Source of the DNA: Bacilli bacterium
Lineage (GTDB): Bacteria > Bacillota_I > Bacilli_A > RFN20 > CAG-826
Assembly (NCBI GenBank): GCA_024695405.1
Contig: JAILIF010000030.1
Location: 1-57,411, forward strand
Direction of reading: 5' to 3'
Length of the DNA: 57,411 nucleotides
In this document: in pieces, positions 27,398-36,612 of the stretch
Position numbering within the stretch: the first letter of the stretch is position 1
Layout of the letters: every line of letters begins with the position of its first letter
The notes under the pieces: model-generated
Told to the model about the DNA's origin: nothing
The model's database searches: none
The model's input: only the letters and a program-made list of their open reading frames with translations
Translations under genes and position numbers: made by a program

Positions 27398-30300
27398 TTA
27401 TAAAGCCCTGATAGATTCTACAGGTGGTCTTCTAGAAGCTTTAATAACAGGCAATAACGTTCCAATAATAGAAACAACAATCGCCACTCCTAAAACTATA
27501 GCAACGTTTATTACTCCGAATTCAAAAAGCTGTAATCTAAATGCGTTTTCATTTTCTGCAAGTTTATTGTTTAAAATTACACAAGTAACGCCACTTAGCA
27601 CTGACGAAATGGCGAAACAAATAAGTGCAATAATACCAGATTCAGAGAAGAAGATTTTAAATACATCGCTTCCCCTAGCACCAACTGCTCTAAGAATACC
27701 GATTTCCTTTTGTTTTGAAGATATGGATGTAGATATCAAATTAAGAAGCATTAAAGCGCTAAATACAGCCATTGAAGATCCAATGATAAGGAAAACCAAT
27801 TTTAGTTCTCCTAAAAATCCTGTAACAAAATCAATAGTTTCTGAGACCTTATTGTCTAATTTATAGAAAGATTCATCAGGAAATTCTTGAAGCATATACT
27901 TTAATTGTTCTGAAGTTTTATCGCTTAAGGAAATTAAGTAACTATATTGAGCGTTACTATCGATAACATAATTTGTTTTTTCGACATATCTCCAACTATA
28001 GTCTCCATTATATGGATTTGGTAAGGCTTTATCCTTCCATTCGTCAGCAATCATAATCTCATCATACGAATTGAGCATATCATCAACAATGTAGAACCCA
28101 GCAATATTTAAACCTTGTGAAGATCCATTTTTAGATGTAATGCCATAAGGAGAACTATATTTTATAGACCCATCAAAAGAATTTTTAACGTAATAGCTTT
28201 CTAATGCGCCTATCACAGCTTTAATTTCTGTTGTTGTTAATGGCTCAGATGCAATTTCTTCAATATCCAAATTTGGATAGGAAGGTTTTATATTGTCAAG
28301 TACGTAACCATCTTTAGCTGCTGTTATTAACTTAATTAAACCATGCAAAGCGACTTCTGCATTAGGAAGGCTTTCAACATAATAAATTGATTTGCCCGCC
28401 TCATCGTAATTCATGTTAACGAATCCTATTTCACTGAAGTCATAATGGAAAGAATATATCTCATTATTGTTTTCATCAACACGAGAATAAGCACTTGTAA
28501 CTAATTCTCCGATAATTATATTCCCTTTAGTATCTTTATAGTACTTATCAGTTAATACTGAACCTGCTTGTTTTTTGAAGCTTAGTGCTCCAGTAGTTGG
28601 ATTAACAAACAATCCTTTACACAAATAAGTATTGTCTTTCTTAATAGTCTGAACTTTTCCATTATTGTCAAAGCAATAAGTTGAGATTTTATTTAATTCA
28701 ACACTGTTATCGCTTTTTAAAACATACCTTGTTTTTCCATCTAATTCATAAATAGATTTTACTTGGTCTTCTAAATAAGGCGTATCTGTAGTTGGATCGT
28801 AATAAAGATCTGTCAAATTAATGGTTTTAAAAGAGCCGTTATATGTTCCAATAAACTCTTTATCCATGTTAAACCAACAAAGAGTTTGATTATCATAGCC
28901 TGTTTCAGGTTCAAGTTTTGCATCACTATAATCACTATTTGCATAGCCAAAATCTGCAAACGCTATTGGATTCATATCATCATCAATGATAATTCCGTTA
29001 CCATCAATTCTTTCAAAACCATCTTCTTCCTTAAATTTGATTTCTTTTGTCGAATAATTTATAAAAATTTCTTCAAATGTATAAGAACCATAGTATGGCT
29101 CATACCAAGATAATTCACCATTTCTATCATATCGCCCGTTCATCTGTCCCGTTGAACAATTAGCCATTTCTGATATTGCGTTTCTAAACGAACTAGCTCT
29201 TACATTAATGTAAGCTTCATTCAATGTTAAGAAAGGAACAGATGCCAAAGCATTTCCATTGACATCATAGAATTTAAAATAATCTTTATAAGAATTTACT
29301 GAAGAAACAGTTAAAGCAGACATACAATCGGAATCATACACAGGATAATAACTAGATTTATCATCCGCATTGTTAAATGATTGATAACTATATGGATCTA
29401 ACAATCTTAAACCATAGAACGTTTCATTGCTTATTGACATTCTGTTATAGCTATTTGTAGGCATTAAATATGTTTTGTTATGATCAAAGAATGATTTTGA
29501 AATATAACCTAATGAAGAATAGCTTGAACGATATACATCATTAAAACTGTTTAAAACTTCGTTATATTCATTATCAGAAACGCTTGTGCGATCTTTTTCT
29601 TTTAAAATATCAAATTTTGCATTATTTAAAGCGTTATCTAATTTGTAGATTCCAGAAATCTTAAATTCAAAAGTCTTACTAGCTCCAGTCATTTGATTAT
29701 TTAAATACGCTCTTACTTTTTTGTTAATCAAATCATTCGGATTATTTATTTCAACTGTAACTCCAGTGTCATAATCGCGGTAATTACACTCTTTGAATAT
29801 TTCGTAAGTATATTCACTAATTGCCATTTCATTATCATCTATTGGATAATGCCCAGCAATGTTGCTGAAGCCATTTTGTCTTAAAAGATAGTCTTCTCCG
29901 CAATCGCTTAATCCTCTTAGACAACTATTTTTATAAAAATCATAATCTGATTGAATATTCAAAAATTGGGTTAAATCAAATTGCTTGTCATAAATGCCAG
30001 CAAAATCTAATCCTAATGATTCGTTGTTTAATTTTGCAATATCTTCTTTAGAAATATTTGTATCTCTATCATCTATTCTTTCATCTCTAACTTCTTCTTT
30101 GCCGTTTTTATCTGTTCTATATTCAGTGGTATGAACGTTATACATTTTCTTTAACACCAAAGATTCATATACTTCTTCTTGCAAGCCTTTGGCTTGTGAA
30201 AAGCCAGGATTATATAACATCAATGTAGATAAAACCCCAAACATTGTAAAAGCAACAATACATAAAAACATTGTGAAAATTAATCTTCCCGGTTTTATCT

Positions 30301-31303
30301 TTAAGTTTGACGCTCCCATTTTTAAAGCATGTCTGGCAGGGAGTTTAGATTTAATGAATTTAGTTTCTTTTCCATCATATGATTTGATATCAATTTTCTT
30401 TAAATCAGTATCTTTAAAACACTGTTGAGCACCATCATCACTTATCTTTGCAATCTTTTTAAAAGTTGTGACGTTATTTTCGTTATTAGAGATGATTATT
30501 TCACCTCTTCCCTTAATAGATTTAAGAACTTCTTTAAAATCTTCCTCTGTTAAACTAGCACCATCTTTAATTTGAATTGTGCCATCTCCAACTTTTTTAA
30601 TATTGCTAGATAATAGTTCTGCTTGAGCAAAGCTCTTTGTATGGTCACTTAATATCTTCCCATCTTTAAGTTCAATAATACGGTCAGCATATTCTTCTGC
30701 GAAGTCTCTATCGTGAGAAACAATAATAACTAATTTAGTTTCAGATAATTTCTTAAGTGTATCTAATACTTGTTTACCTGTATTTGAATCAAGAGCACCA
30801 GTTGGTTCATCTGCCATAATGATTTCAGGATTCTTAATAAGAGCTCTTGCAATAGCAATTCTTTGTTTTTGACCACCTGAAAGAGTATTTGGCTTTCTCT
30901 TACCCATTCCTTCAAGATCAACTTTCTTTAGTAAATCTTCTACTTCTTTCTTATCGTTTTTCTTACCTTGAAGTTCAAGGGCAAGAGCAATATTAGTTTC
31001 AATATTAAATTCATTCAAGATGTTATATTCTTGGAAAACGAATCCAACAAATGTGTTTCTATATGAATCGAAATCTGATTGAGTAAAATCCTTAGATGAC
31101 TTTCCTTTAACAATGATTTCACCTGAATCAGGTCTATCAAGACCACCAGAAACATTTAGTAAAGTAGATTTACCTGATCCTGATTTACCAAGTAAAAACA
31201 CCATTCCTGTTTCAGGGAATTGGATAGACACTCCGTCTAGAGCATGTACTTCAACTCCGCCTTTGGTTTTGTAGTACTTCTTCAAATCACGTACTTCTAA
31301 CAT
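27398..31303 (-). CDS. Fused ABC exporter: ATP-binding domain plus FtsX-type permease with very large outer domain
   Basis: A 1301-residue protein. Residues 1-230 are a MacB/LolD-type ATPase (Walker A GKSGSGKST, signature LSGGQKQR, Walker B IIMADEPTGALD, H-loop VSHD). A membrane segment near 345-370 is followed by about 790 extracellular residues, then three membrane segments (about 1165-1295) of FtsX type with QKEIGILRAVGARGSDV. In MacB-like systems the outer domain works mechanically on peptides or lipoproteins instead of passing substrate through the membrane; this outer domain is far larger than usual. Weak RBS. No partner gene adjoins it. Confidence 0.9.
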   Translation of the reverse strand: MLEVRDLKKYYKTKGGVEVHALDGVSIQFPETGMVFLLGKSGSGKSTLLNVSGGLDRPDSGEIIVKGKSSKDFTQSDFDSYRNTFVGFVFQEYNILNEFNIETNIALALELQGKKNDKKEVEDLLKKVDLEGMGKRKPNTLSGGQKQRIAIARALIKNPEIIMADEPTGALDSNTGKQVLDTLKKLSETKLVIIVSHDRDFAEEYADRIIELKDGKILSDHTKSFAQAELLSSNIKKVGDGTIQIKDGASLTEEDFKEVLKSIKGRGEIIISNNENNVTTFKKIAKISDDGAQQCFKDTDLKKIDIKSYDGKETKFIKSKLPARHALKMGASNLKIKPGRLIFTMFLCIVAFTMFGVLSTLMLYNPGFSQAKGLQEEVYESLVLKKMYNVHTTEYRTDKNGKEEVRDERIDDRDTNISKEDIAKLNNESLGLDFAGIYDKQFDLTQFLNIQSDYDFYKNSCLRGLSDCGEDYLLRQNGFSNIAGHYPIDDNEMAISEYTYEIFKECNYRDYDTGVTVEINNPNDLINKKVRAYLNNQMTGASKTFEFKISGIYKLDNALNNAKFDILKEKDRTSVSDNEYNEVLNSFNDVYRSSYSSLGYISKSFFDHNKTYLMPTNSYNRMSISNETFYGLRLLDPYSYQSFNNADDKSSYYPVYDSDCMSALTVSSVNSYKDYFKFYDVNGNALASVPFLTLNEAYINVRASSFRNAISEMANCSTGQMNGRYDRNGELSWYEPYYGSYTFEEIFINYSTKEIKFKEEDGFERIDGNGIIIDDDMNPIAFADFGYANSDYSDAKLEPETGYDNQTLCWFNMDKEFIGTYNGSFKTINLTDLYYDPTTDTPYLEDQVKSIYELDGKTRYVLKSDNSVELNKISTYCFDNNGKVQTIKKDNTYLCKGLFVNPTTGALSFKKQAGSVLTDKYYKDTKGNIIIGELVTSAYSRVDENNNEIYSFHYDFSEIGFVNMNYDEAGKSIYYVESLPNAEVALHGLIKLITAAKDGYVLDNIKPSYPNLDIEEIASEPLTTTEIKAVIGALESYYVKNSFDGSIKYSSPYGITSKNGSSQGLNIAGFYIVDDMLNSYDEIMIADEWKDKALPNPYNGDYSWRYVEKTNYVIDSNAQYSYLISLSDKTSEQLKYMLQEFPDESFYKLDNKVSETIDFVTGFLGELKLVFLIIGSSMAVFSALMLLNLISTSISSKQKEIGILRAVGARGSDVFKIFFSESGIIALICFAISSVLSGVTCVILNNKLAENENAFRLQLFEFGVINVAIVLGVAIVVSIIGTLLPVIKASRRPPVESIRAL

Positions 31304-31433
31304 ATGCTGTACCTCTATGCAATTTAGATAAATTTATTATAGTTTATTTTAAATAAAATTAATATAGAAAGCACAATAAAAAGCAAATTATTTGCACATT
31401 TATCAAAAACATATATTCAATTAGGCAAGATAT

Positions 31434-33155
31434 TTAAGAGTTTATCTCTACTTTTTTCTTCTTTTTGTTTTGAATTAAAATTCGAATACCCGCAATAGCA
31501 AATATAAATAATACACCCAAAAATGTACCACTCATATCAATGAGTACATCTTCAAAAGCGCCTACTCTACCAGGCACTATTAATTGTATACATTCACTAA
31601 TAACGCCAAAGATTAATCCAACGCCTAATACACTTGCTATAGAAAGAAGAATTACCTTATTTGATTTATTCATATGTGCAAAATAAACATATAAGGATGT
31701 AAATATAGCAGCAATCATGAATAAGAATGCATGGCCACTAATGTACTTTCTAACAATGTAAGTGAAGGTTTCTATATTATCGTCATTAATATATCCTCTT
31801 GTTCTAACTTCAATTTTGATTTCATTGGACTTTAGATTAGGATCATCATTTGAGACAACATATAAAGTTGCATTTCCTTCTTTTAAACCAACAACAATAA
31901 GACCAGCTCCAACCATTTCAGCTTTGATAACCGAAGAGTCGCTGACAACTACTTGATAATTGAATTTTGTTATGTATGGAGCATCGTAATTAATACCCAC
32001 ATAAACTGACTTACTGTTATTTGCAATATAATAGCCATTATCGAGAACCATTTTAGGTTCTAGTAAAATATTAGTAGGTGTAATATGAGTTAATCTCATA
32101 TTATAATCTTTATAAATTGAAAGGTTATCAACACTAGTTGCTCTTACAGTGAAATCAACATCTCCATCACTAATATACTTATTTCCCCATACTCGTCCAT
32201 CTTGAGAAACATATGCAGCAAGAGGATTATCTACACTCCAAATTACACCTTTATCAGTAGGTTCATTACCTGAATCAGTATCGAATTCAACTTCTAACTG
32301 AGTATATTTATCGTAATCCAATCCCCTTACATAAACTGTATTATCACCTTTTACATTAATGTCGGTTACGTTTGATAAAGTTGACTCGTTAGCAGTCACT
32401 ATTACTTCGTTGTTCCATTCCTTAATACCATTAGAAACACTAATAGTTGTTTTGCCCGGTGCAATAGCTTTTAAATATTCTCCTCTAATAACTGCAACAG
32501 ATTCATCACTCGAAGTAAAAGATAATTTTGAGTAATCATAAAAGTGCTTATTTGTCTCTAAATCATTGGAAAAATTACCAACATTAAGATATTTAGATTG
32601 CCCAACAGTTAAATAATCACAGAAGAAATTAATTTCTTCTGGTGCTTTTCTTTCTATGATTGAATATCTATATTCTGCAGTTACACTATTATCAGCGTTA
32701 CAAATCGCTTTGATAGTTACATCGCCTAATTCCATTGCTTCTATATCAACATGTAAACCAGATTGAATGAGTTTAACTTTATCATTAGATGCAACATAAC
32801 TAATTGATTTATTAGTTGTTATTCTTGGAGAAATTGTAGCTTCAAGCCATTTCTCGCCACCAAGTGGAATTTCATGTTCATCATATCCATCAATATTGCT
32901 ACTTTTATATGAATCGTTTGAAATAAATATTTTATCCGAAAGAGTAATTTCTTCAGGTTTTACTATAGATGTATCTTCTTTTATCCCTAAAGCATCATTA
33001 ATTAAACCAACCCAAATATCTTTAGCCCATGAGTTCCATTTATCTGAAGTCTTTGGAACTATTGAAGAATGATAAAAAATAAAGCCATACGTTGTAAGGG
33101 CCATTCCCAGAAATATATATTTGAATACTTGTTTTACTTTTTCCTTCTTTTCCAT
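31434..33155 (-). CDS. VanZ-family membrane protein with inserted Ig-like (Big2) domains
   Basis: A 573-residue protein. The N-terminus has one membrane segment ending in FIFYHSSIVPKTSDKW, the first VanZ motif; residues about 460-565 hold the remaining three segments with GHAFLF, GVISECIQLIVPGRVGAFEDVLIDMSGTFLG, a clear VanZ end. Between them lie about 380 residues of beta-rich repeats typical of bacterial Ig-like group 2 domains (SISYVASNDKVKLI, PGKTTISVSNG, LKEGNATLYVVSND). VanZ is linked to teicoplanin resistance; its role is unclear. The insertion puts adhesin-like domains outside the cell. Short mRNA leader (TATAAT 17 nt before ATG). Confidence 0.85.
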   Translation of the reverse strand: MEKKEKVKQVFKYIFLGMALTTYGFIFYHSSIVPKTSDKWNSWAKDIWVGLINDALGIKEDTSIVKPEEITLSDKIFISNDSYKSSNIDGYDEHEIPLGGEKWLEATISPRITTNKSISYVASNDKVKLIQSGLHVDIEAMELGDVTIKAICNADNSVTAEYRYSIIERKAPEEINFFCDYLTVGQSKYLNVGNFSNDLETNKHFYDYSKLSFTSSDESVAVIRGEYLKAIAPGKTTISVSNGIKEWNNEVIVTANESTLSNVTDINVKGDNTVYVRGLDYDKYTQLEVEFDTDSGNEPTDKGVIWSVDNPLAAYVSQDGRVWGNKYISDGDVDFTVRATSVDNLSIYKDYNMRLTHITPTNILLEPKMVLDNGYYIANNSKSVYVGINYDAPYITKFNYQVVVSDSSVIKAEMVGAGLIVVGLKEGNATLYVVSNDDPNLKSNEIKIEVRTRGYINDDNIETFTYIVRKYISGHAFLFMIAAIFTSLYVYFAHMNKSNKVILLSIASVLGVGLIFGVISECIQLIVPGRVGAFEDVLIDMSGTFLGVLFIFAIAGIRILIQNKKKKKVEINS

Positions 33156-33216
33156 ACAAAAGTGATAAATAAATTATATTAACTGCGGTTTTTATATTCA
33201 ACTTAACGATATAAAA

Positions 33217-33237
33217 AGTGCCATAAAATATGGCACT
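33217..33237 (-). terminator. Intrinsic terminator after the PfpI gene
   Basis: Perfect arms AGTGCCA/TGGCACT, 7-nt loop, followed on the minus strand by TTTTTATA, 11 nt after the stop codon. Confidence 0.85.
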
Positions 33238-33247
33238 CTAATATAAT

Positions 33248-33796
33248 TTATTCGCCTTGTAAGGACTTTTCTAATTTATCTCTTGAATTAGTCCCATGGA
33301 AGTATTCATGAATGGTTAAACCAAACTCTATTGAATAATACATTGATTTAGCGGTTATGAAATCTCCATCTCTAACTACACCACATTCTCTTAAGTAATG
33401 TCCGCCAACAACCTTAGTTTCAAATCCAGGATGAACCGTATAATTCTTATCGAATAAATATCCAAGTTTTCCTACAAGATGAGGCGCTGCACATATAGCA
33501 GCAACTAATTTGTGCTTATTAGCATAATATTTAATAATTTCATCAACCAAATCAATAGAAGGCATAATTTTAAAACTTCCAGGACCCCCAGGGATAATTA
33601 AGCCGTCAAACTTCTTATAATCCACTTCTTCGATTTGATATTTTGCTACGGCTTTAGGGAATACTTTTGGAAATACTTCTTTTCTTCCCATTAAAGAAAC
33701 AGGAGTTACATCATCTCCACCCCTAGTTAATACATCAAGTGTAGCAAATGCTTCTACATCCTCAAATCCATCAACCATTAACATTAACAGTTTCAT
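33248..33796 (-). CDS. DJ-1/PfpI family protein
   Basis: A 182-residue protein: MVDGFEDVEAFATLDVL start, nucleophile-elbow Cys in VAAICAAPHLVGKLG and the acidic residue of the family near GFED. Members include deglycases, chaperones and redox sensors; the role here is open. A short VFPK tandem repeat is seen near residue 42. It overlaps the DUF1295 gene by 26 nt, so the pair is cotranscribed. Confidence 0.92.
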   Translation of the reverse strand: MKLLMLMVDGFEDVEAFATLDVLTRGGDDVTPVSLMGRKEVFPKVFPKAVAKYQIEEVDYKKFDGLIIPGGPGSFKIMPSIDLVDEIIKYYANKHKLVAAICAAPHLVGKLGYLFDKNYTVHPGFETKVVGGHYLRECGVVRDGDFITAKSMYYSIEFGLTIHEYFHGTNSRDKLEKSLQGE

Positions 33797-34757
33797 CGTT
33801 ATTTCCTCCTACATCTTTATATGCCTTAATAGGCAAATATTTAAATACTCCGTCAATATAACCAGGATATAAGTCGTATTTACCGCAAGAAATAGATTCC
33901 GCCATTCTTGAAGATCCAGCAAAGATAAGAATTAGTAACATACATCCAGTAATAGTCCAGTTAAATACACCATACGTTGCAATTCCAGCACCTATTACCA
34001 TCATATATAAGCTAACCCAAATGCCTTGTTCACCTAAATAATTAGGATGTCTAGAACGTTTCCATAATCCTTTAACACAGAAGCCTCTGTTGTATGGAGC
34101 AGGTAATTCATTTAATTTCATTCCTGAATTTAAATATTCATATTTTTTAACTTGGAATGCATTTTGCTGTTTATCAGCGATAACTTCGTAAGCTAAGAAA
34201 CCTAACGCAAACACAAATGAAAGAATATCAATTACACCAATACTAGCAGTAGATTCCATAACTGCTACACCAGGCAACGTAATTAATAAAACAACAAAGT
34301 TTTGGTAAAAACAAATAAACAATAAATCGAATATTGCCCAAATTATTTTGTTATTAAATGGCTTTTGAGCCCTTAAATATTTCCATCTATAATCTTCTTC
34401 ACCTTGCCAGAATTTAATGCTGTATGCGCCTTTTTTCGCAAAATTATAGGTAAGTCTAACTCCCCAGAGAGTGATAACTATTGCCATCAAAATAAGACGG
34501 ACTTTAAATTCACCTTTAATCATAATGACAAATGCATAAACAATTGGAAGAACACTCCAAAGTTTATCCATTTGTGAATTGTTACGTGATATTTCTCCTG
34601 CGATAAAGCAATACGCTACAGAGCATCCACAAATAATGCCTAAAATAATTAATGTATCTTTTTGTAGTTCTGATAAATTAAACCCAGCAATCCATCCAAC
34701 TACTATTAATGAAATTGCGATTAAAGAAGTAATAATTAAACTGATTTTATCTTTCAT
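33771..34757 (-). CDS. DUF1295 membrane protein (steroid 5-alpha-reductase-like)
   Basis: A 328-residue multi-pass membrane protein, about eight segments. The conserved region WGVRLTYNFAKKG...WQGEEDYRWKYLR and the C-terminal GFCVKGLWKRSRHPNYLGEQGIW (RHPNYxGE) identify DUF1295, a relative of isoprenylcysteine methyltransferase and steroid reductases; substrate unknown in bacteria. RBS GGAG. It overlaps the PfpI gene by 26 nt. Confidence 0.92.
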   Translation of the reverse strand: MKDKISLIITSLIAISLIVVGWIAGFNLSELQKDTLIILGIICGCSVAYCFIAGEISRNNSQMDKLWSVLPIVYAFVIMIKGEFKVRLILMAIVITLWGVRLTYNFAKKGAYSIKFWQGEEDYRWKYLRAQKPFNNKIIWAIFDLLFICFYQNFVVLLITLPGVAVMESTASIGVIDILSFVFALGFLAYEVIADKQQNAFQVKKYEYLNSGMKLNELPAPYNRGFCVKGLWKRSRHPNYLGEQGIWVSLYMMVIGAGIATYGVFNWTITGCMLLILIFAGSSRMAESISCGKYDLYPGYIDGVFKYLPIKAYKDVGGNNDETVNVNG

Positions 34758-34788
34758 ACGAAGACTCCTTAACTATTATTAAACAAAA

Positions 34789-34820
34789 AAAGACAAACAT
34801 TTAAAACGTTAATCTTTTTA
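34789..34820 (-). terminator. Probable terminator after the ZIP gene
   Basis: Imperfect stem AGATTAAC/GTTTGTCT followed on the minus strand by TTTTTTTG, about 30 nt after the ZIP stop. Confidence 0.45.
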
Positions 34821-34846
34821 TTTTATTTGTGAAATATTGCGTTAAT

Positions 34847-35695
34847 TTAAATTAAAACTAGTAAGAAACCAATTAATAAACCAATTAATAACATAAATCC
34901 AGGAAGCTTAGACTTCCAAATAAGAAGTGATTCAGGAATTAATTCATCAAAAACAACATATAACATAGCGCCACTTGCCAAAGATAAAGAAATAGATAAG
35001 GCAATTGGATCAATCATGCCTAAAGCAAATCCTAAAACTGCTCCTGCAACAGTAGGCAAACCACTAACTGCAGTTAAAAGAATTGCTTTCCACTTTTTCG
35101 CTCCTCCAGAAATAAGAGGAACACTAACAGCCATTCCTTCTGGAATATTGTGCAAACCAATGACGATTGCTATGAGCAATGCACTACCACCCATAATTAA
35201 TTCAGGCTGTTTTGCGTAAGTAGCACCAATAACCATACCTTCAGGGAAATTATGTAACGCAATAACTAAAAGCATTACTACTCCAGCCCAGAATAAACGA
35301 TTATCGCTTTTTCTATGATGTTCAAGATGATCAGCATGAATCATTTCATCTAAGTCATCATGAACATTTGGGTGATCTTCTCTAGAAGTATGTTCAACTT
35401 CTTTTCCTAACTTCTTATCAATAAAATGATTTAATACTGCAACTAAACAGAATCCTAAAAAAGTAAATCCAACTATTAATAAAGGAGGTTCACTAACTCC
35501 TTCAATAGGATTAAGTGCTTCAGTTAATAAGTCAAAGCAAACAACTGCAAGCATAATTCCACCTGCAAATGCTAATAACAAAGAAACAATTTTCCTAGAA
35601 TCCTTTTTACATAAAGCGCCGATTAATCCACCGATTCCAGTGCCTACGAATCCTGCTAAGAATGTTATTAAAATAATCCAACCAACATTTTCCAT
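34847..35695 (-). CDS. ZIP family divalent metal transporter
   Basis: About 282 residues from MENVGWIILI (the longer ORF from 35746 would be 299). Eight membrane segments; central metal motif HNFPEGMVIGAT and HNIPEGMAVSVPL; the loop at about 90-130 is His/Asp/Glu-rich (DEMIHADHLEHH). ZIP carriers import Zn, Fe or Mn. I prefer the shorter start because TATAAT sits 9 nt before it with TTGCTT 16 bp further up, whereas the longer start follows a terminator hairpin with no Shine-Dalgarno. A second, different ZIP gene lies at 52275. Confidence 0.93.
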   Translation of the reverse strand: MENVGWIILITFLAGFVGTGIGGLIGALCKKDSRKIVSLLLAFAGGIMLAVVCFDLLTEALNPIEGVSEPPLLIVGFTFLGFCLVAVLNHFIDKKLGKEVEHTSREDHPNVHDDLDEMIHADHLEHHRKSDNRLFWAGVVMLLVIALHNFPEGMVIGATYAKQPELIMGGSALLIAIVIGLHNIPEGMAVSVPLISGGAKKWKAILLTAVSGLPTVAGAVLGFALGMIDPIALSISLSLASGAMLYVVFDELIPESLLIWKSKLPGFMLLIGLLIGFLLVLI

Positions 35696-35704
35696 GCCGG
35701 TAGC

Positions 35705-35732
35705 ATTATAAGTAATAAAGTTAACAAAGCAA
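35705..35732 (-). promoter_or_regulatory. Candidate promoter of the ZIP gene
   Basis: TTGCTT, 16 bp, TATAAT, ending 9 nt before the preferred ATG at 35695. It lies within the first codons of the longer ORF, one reason to doubt that longer start. Confidence 0.5.
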
Positions 35733-35754
35733 AACAAAATTAACATGTATAAAG

Positions 35755-35853
35755 AAAGCAGGGATATAATCCCTGCTCTTTTTGCGAAAGTTTAAGTTTG
35801 TTTGCCGATATAATTTTTTTTACTTAGTTTTTGTGTCTCCCTCCTAAATACAA
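35755..35853 (-). ncRNA. Candidate small RNA or attenuated leader upstream of the ZIP gene
   Basis: On the minus strand a promoter (TTTCAC, 16 bp, GATAAT) overlapping a palindrome would start RNA near 35853. About 100 nt later a strong hairpin GCAGGGA/TCCCTGC (35757-35777) and TTTCTTTAT end it. The RNA begins with an AGGAGGGAG sequence that has no start codon after it, and contains a 22-base element repeated at 35990. AGGAGGGA is complementary (7 of 8) to the 3' arm of the hairpin, so an alternative fold is possible. Either a stand-alone sRNA or the leader of the ZIP mRNA. Confidence 0.4.
35784..35805 (-). repeat. 22-bp repeat, copy 1 (before a terminator hairpin)
   Basis: Minus-strand sequence begins GCAAACAAACTTAAACTTTC and ends GC; identical to 35990-36011. 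In both copies the element precedes an AAAAG and then a hairpin terminator whose stem differs. Confidence 0.8.
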
Positions 35854-35860
35854 AAATAGT

Positions 35861-35875
35861 ATTATCAATGATAAT
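35861..35875. promoter_or_regulatory. 7-1-7 palindromic operator over the -10 upstream of the ZIP region
   Basis: ATTATCA-A-TGATAAT is a perfect 15-bp inverted repeat overlapping the -10 hexamer GATAAT. The 7-1-7 layout recalls Fur/PerR/Zur boxes, though the half-sites are in the opposite order to the classic Fur box. A metal-responsive repressor would fit the ZIP gene below. Confidence 0.5.
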
Positions 35876-35972
35876 GCATTTTGTGAAATTATGCTACTAC
35901 TTGCAATGTCACAGAAGTGCCACAAGAAGAAAAAAATATAAAAAGTTAACAAAATTTCAAAAACAAAAGGCA

Positions 35973-36011
35973 TATAAATATGCCTTTTAGCGAAAGTTTA
36001 AGTTTGTTTGC
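35973..36011 (-). terminator. Terminator of the rubrerythrin unit with 22-bp repeat copy 2
   Basis: The hairpin AAAAGGCATA/TATGCCTTTT followed on the minus strand by GTTTTTG lies 20 nt after a second exact copy of the 22-bp element (35990-36011), which begins 20 nt after the rubrerythrin stop. Confidence 0.7.
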
Positions 36012-36030
36012 TGATTTTAAAATTTTATTA

Positions 36031-36588
36031 CTATTTGAAATAGCGCTTTAGCATTGCTTCTAAAGCTGCACCATGACGTTGCTCGTCTTTTGCCATTTCA
36101 TGAACTGCATCATGAATTGCGTCATAATTGAGTTCTTTTGCTTTTTTAGCAATATCTAACTTAGAAGCACAAGCACCATTTTCACCAGCTAACATTTTTT
36201 CAATGTTTGCTTTTGTGTCTTCTACTAATACTTCGCCTAATAATTCAGCGAATTTAGCTGCGTGTTCTGCTTCTTCTTTGGCGATTTCTTCGAAAAGCAT
36301 TGCGATTTCAGGATATCCTTCTCTTAATGCTTGACGGGCCATTGCTTTGTACATTCCTACTTCAGAGCATTCACCTTTAAAGTGATCCCTACAGCCTTGA
36401 AGTACGAATTCATCAACACCTTTAGCTACGCCAATGTCATGCTTACAAGCCCAAGTTAAATTACCAACTTTTTCTTCTTTTATTGGTTCTAACTTAGAAA
36501 AGTCTGCACCACAGATAGGGCATCTTTCACCTTCTTTAACTTCAACGATTTGTCCACATACTTTACAACGATATTTCATTTTGTTCAC
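36031..36588 (-). CDS. Reverse-type rubrerythrin
   Basis: A 185-residue protein with the rubredoxin-like centre first (CKVCG, CPICG; residues 7-30) and the ferritin-like diiron domain second (EEIAKEEAEHAAKF, MAKDEQRHGAALEAML), the reverse of classical rubrerythrin. It reduces peroxide in anaerobes. RBS AGGAGGTG. It follows the flavodiiron gene by 24 nt, so both are induced together against oxygen stress. Confidence 0.95.
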   Translation of the reverse strand: MNKMKYRCKVCGQIVEVKEGERCPICGADFSKLEPIKEEKVGNLTWACKHDIGVAKGVDEFVLQGCRDHFKGECSEVGMYKAMARQALREGYPEIAMLFEEIAKEEAEHAAKFAELLGEVLVEDTKANIEKMLAGENGACASKLDIAKKAKELNYDAIHDAVHEMAKDEQRHGAALEAMLKRYFK

Positions 36589-36612
36589 CTCCTAAAAATG
36601 AAAAACATATGT

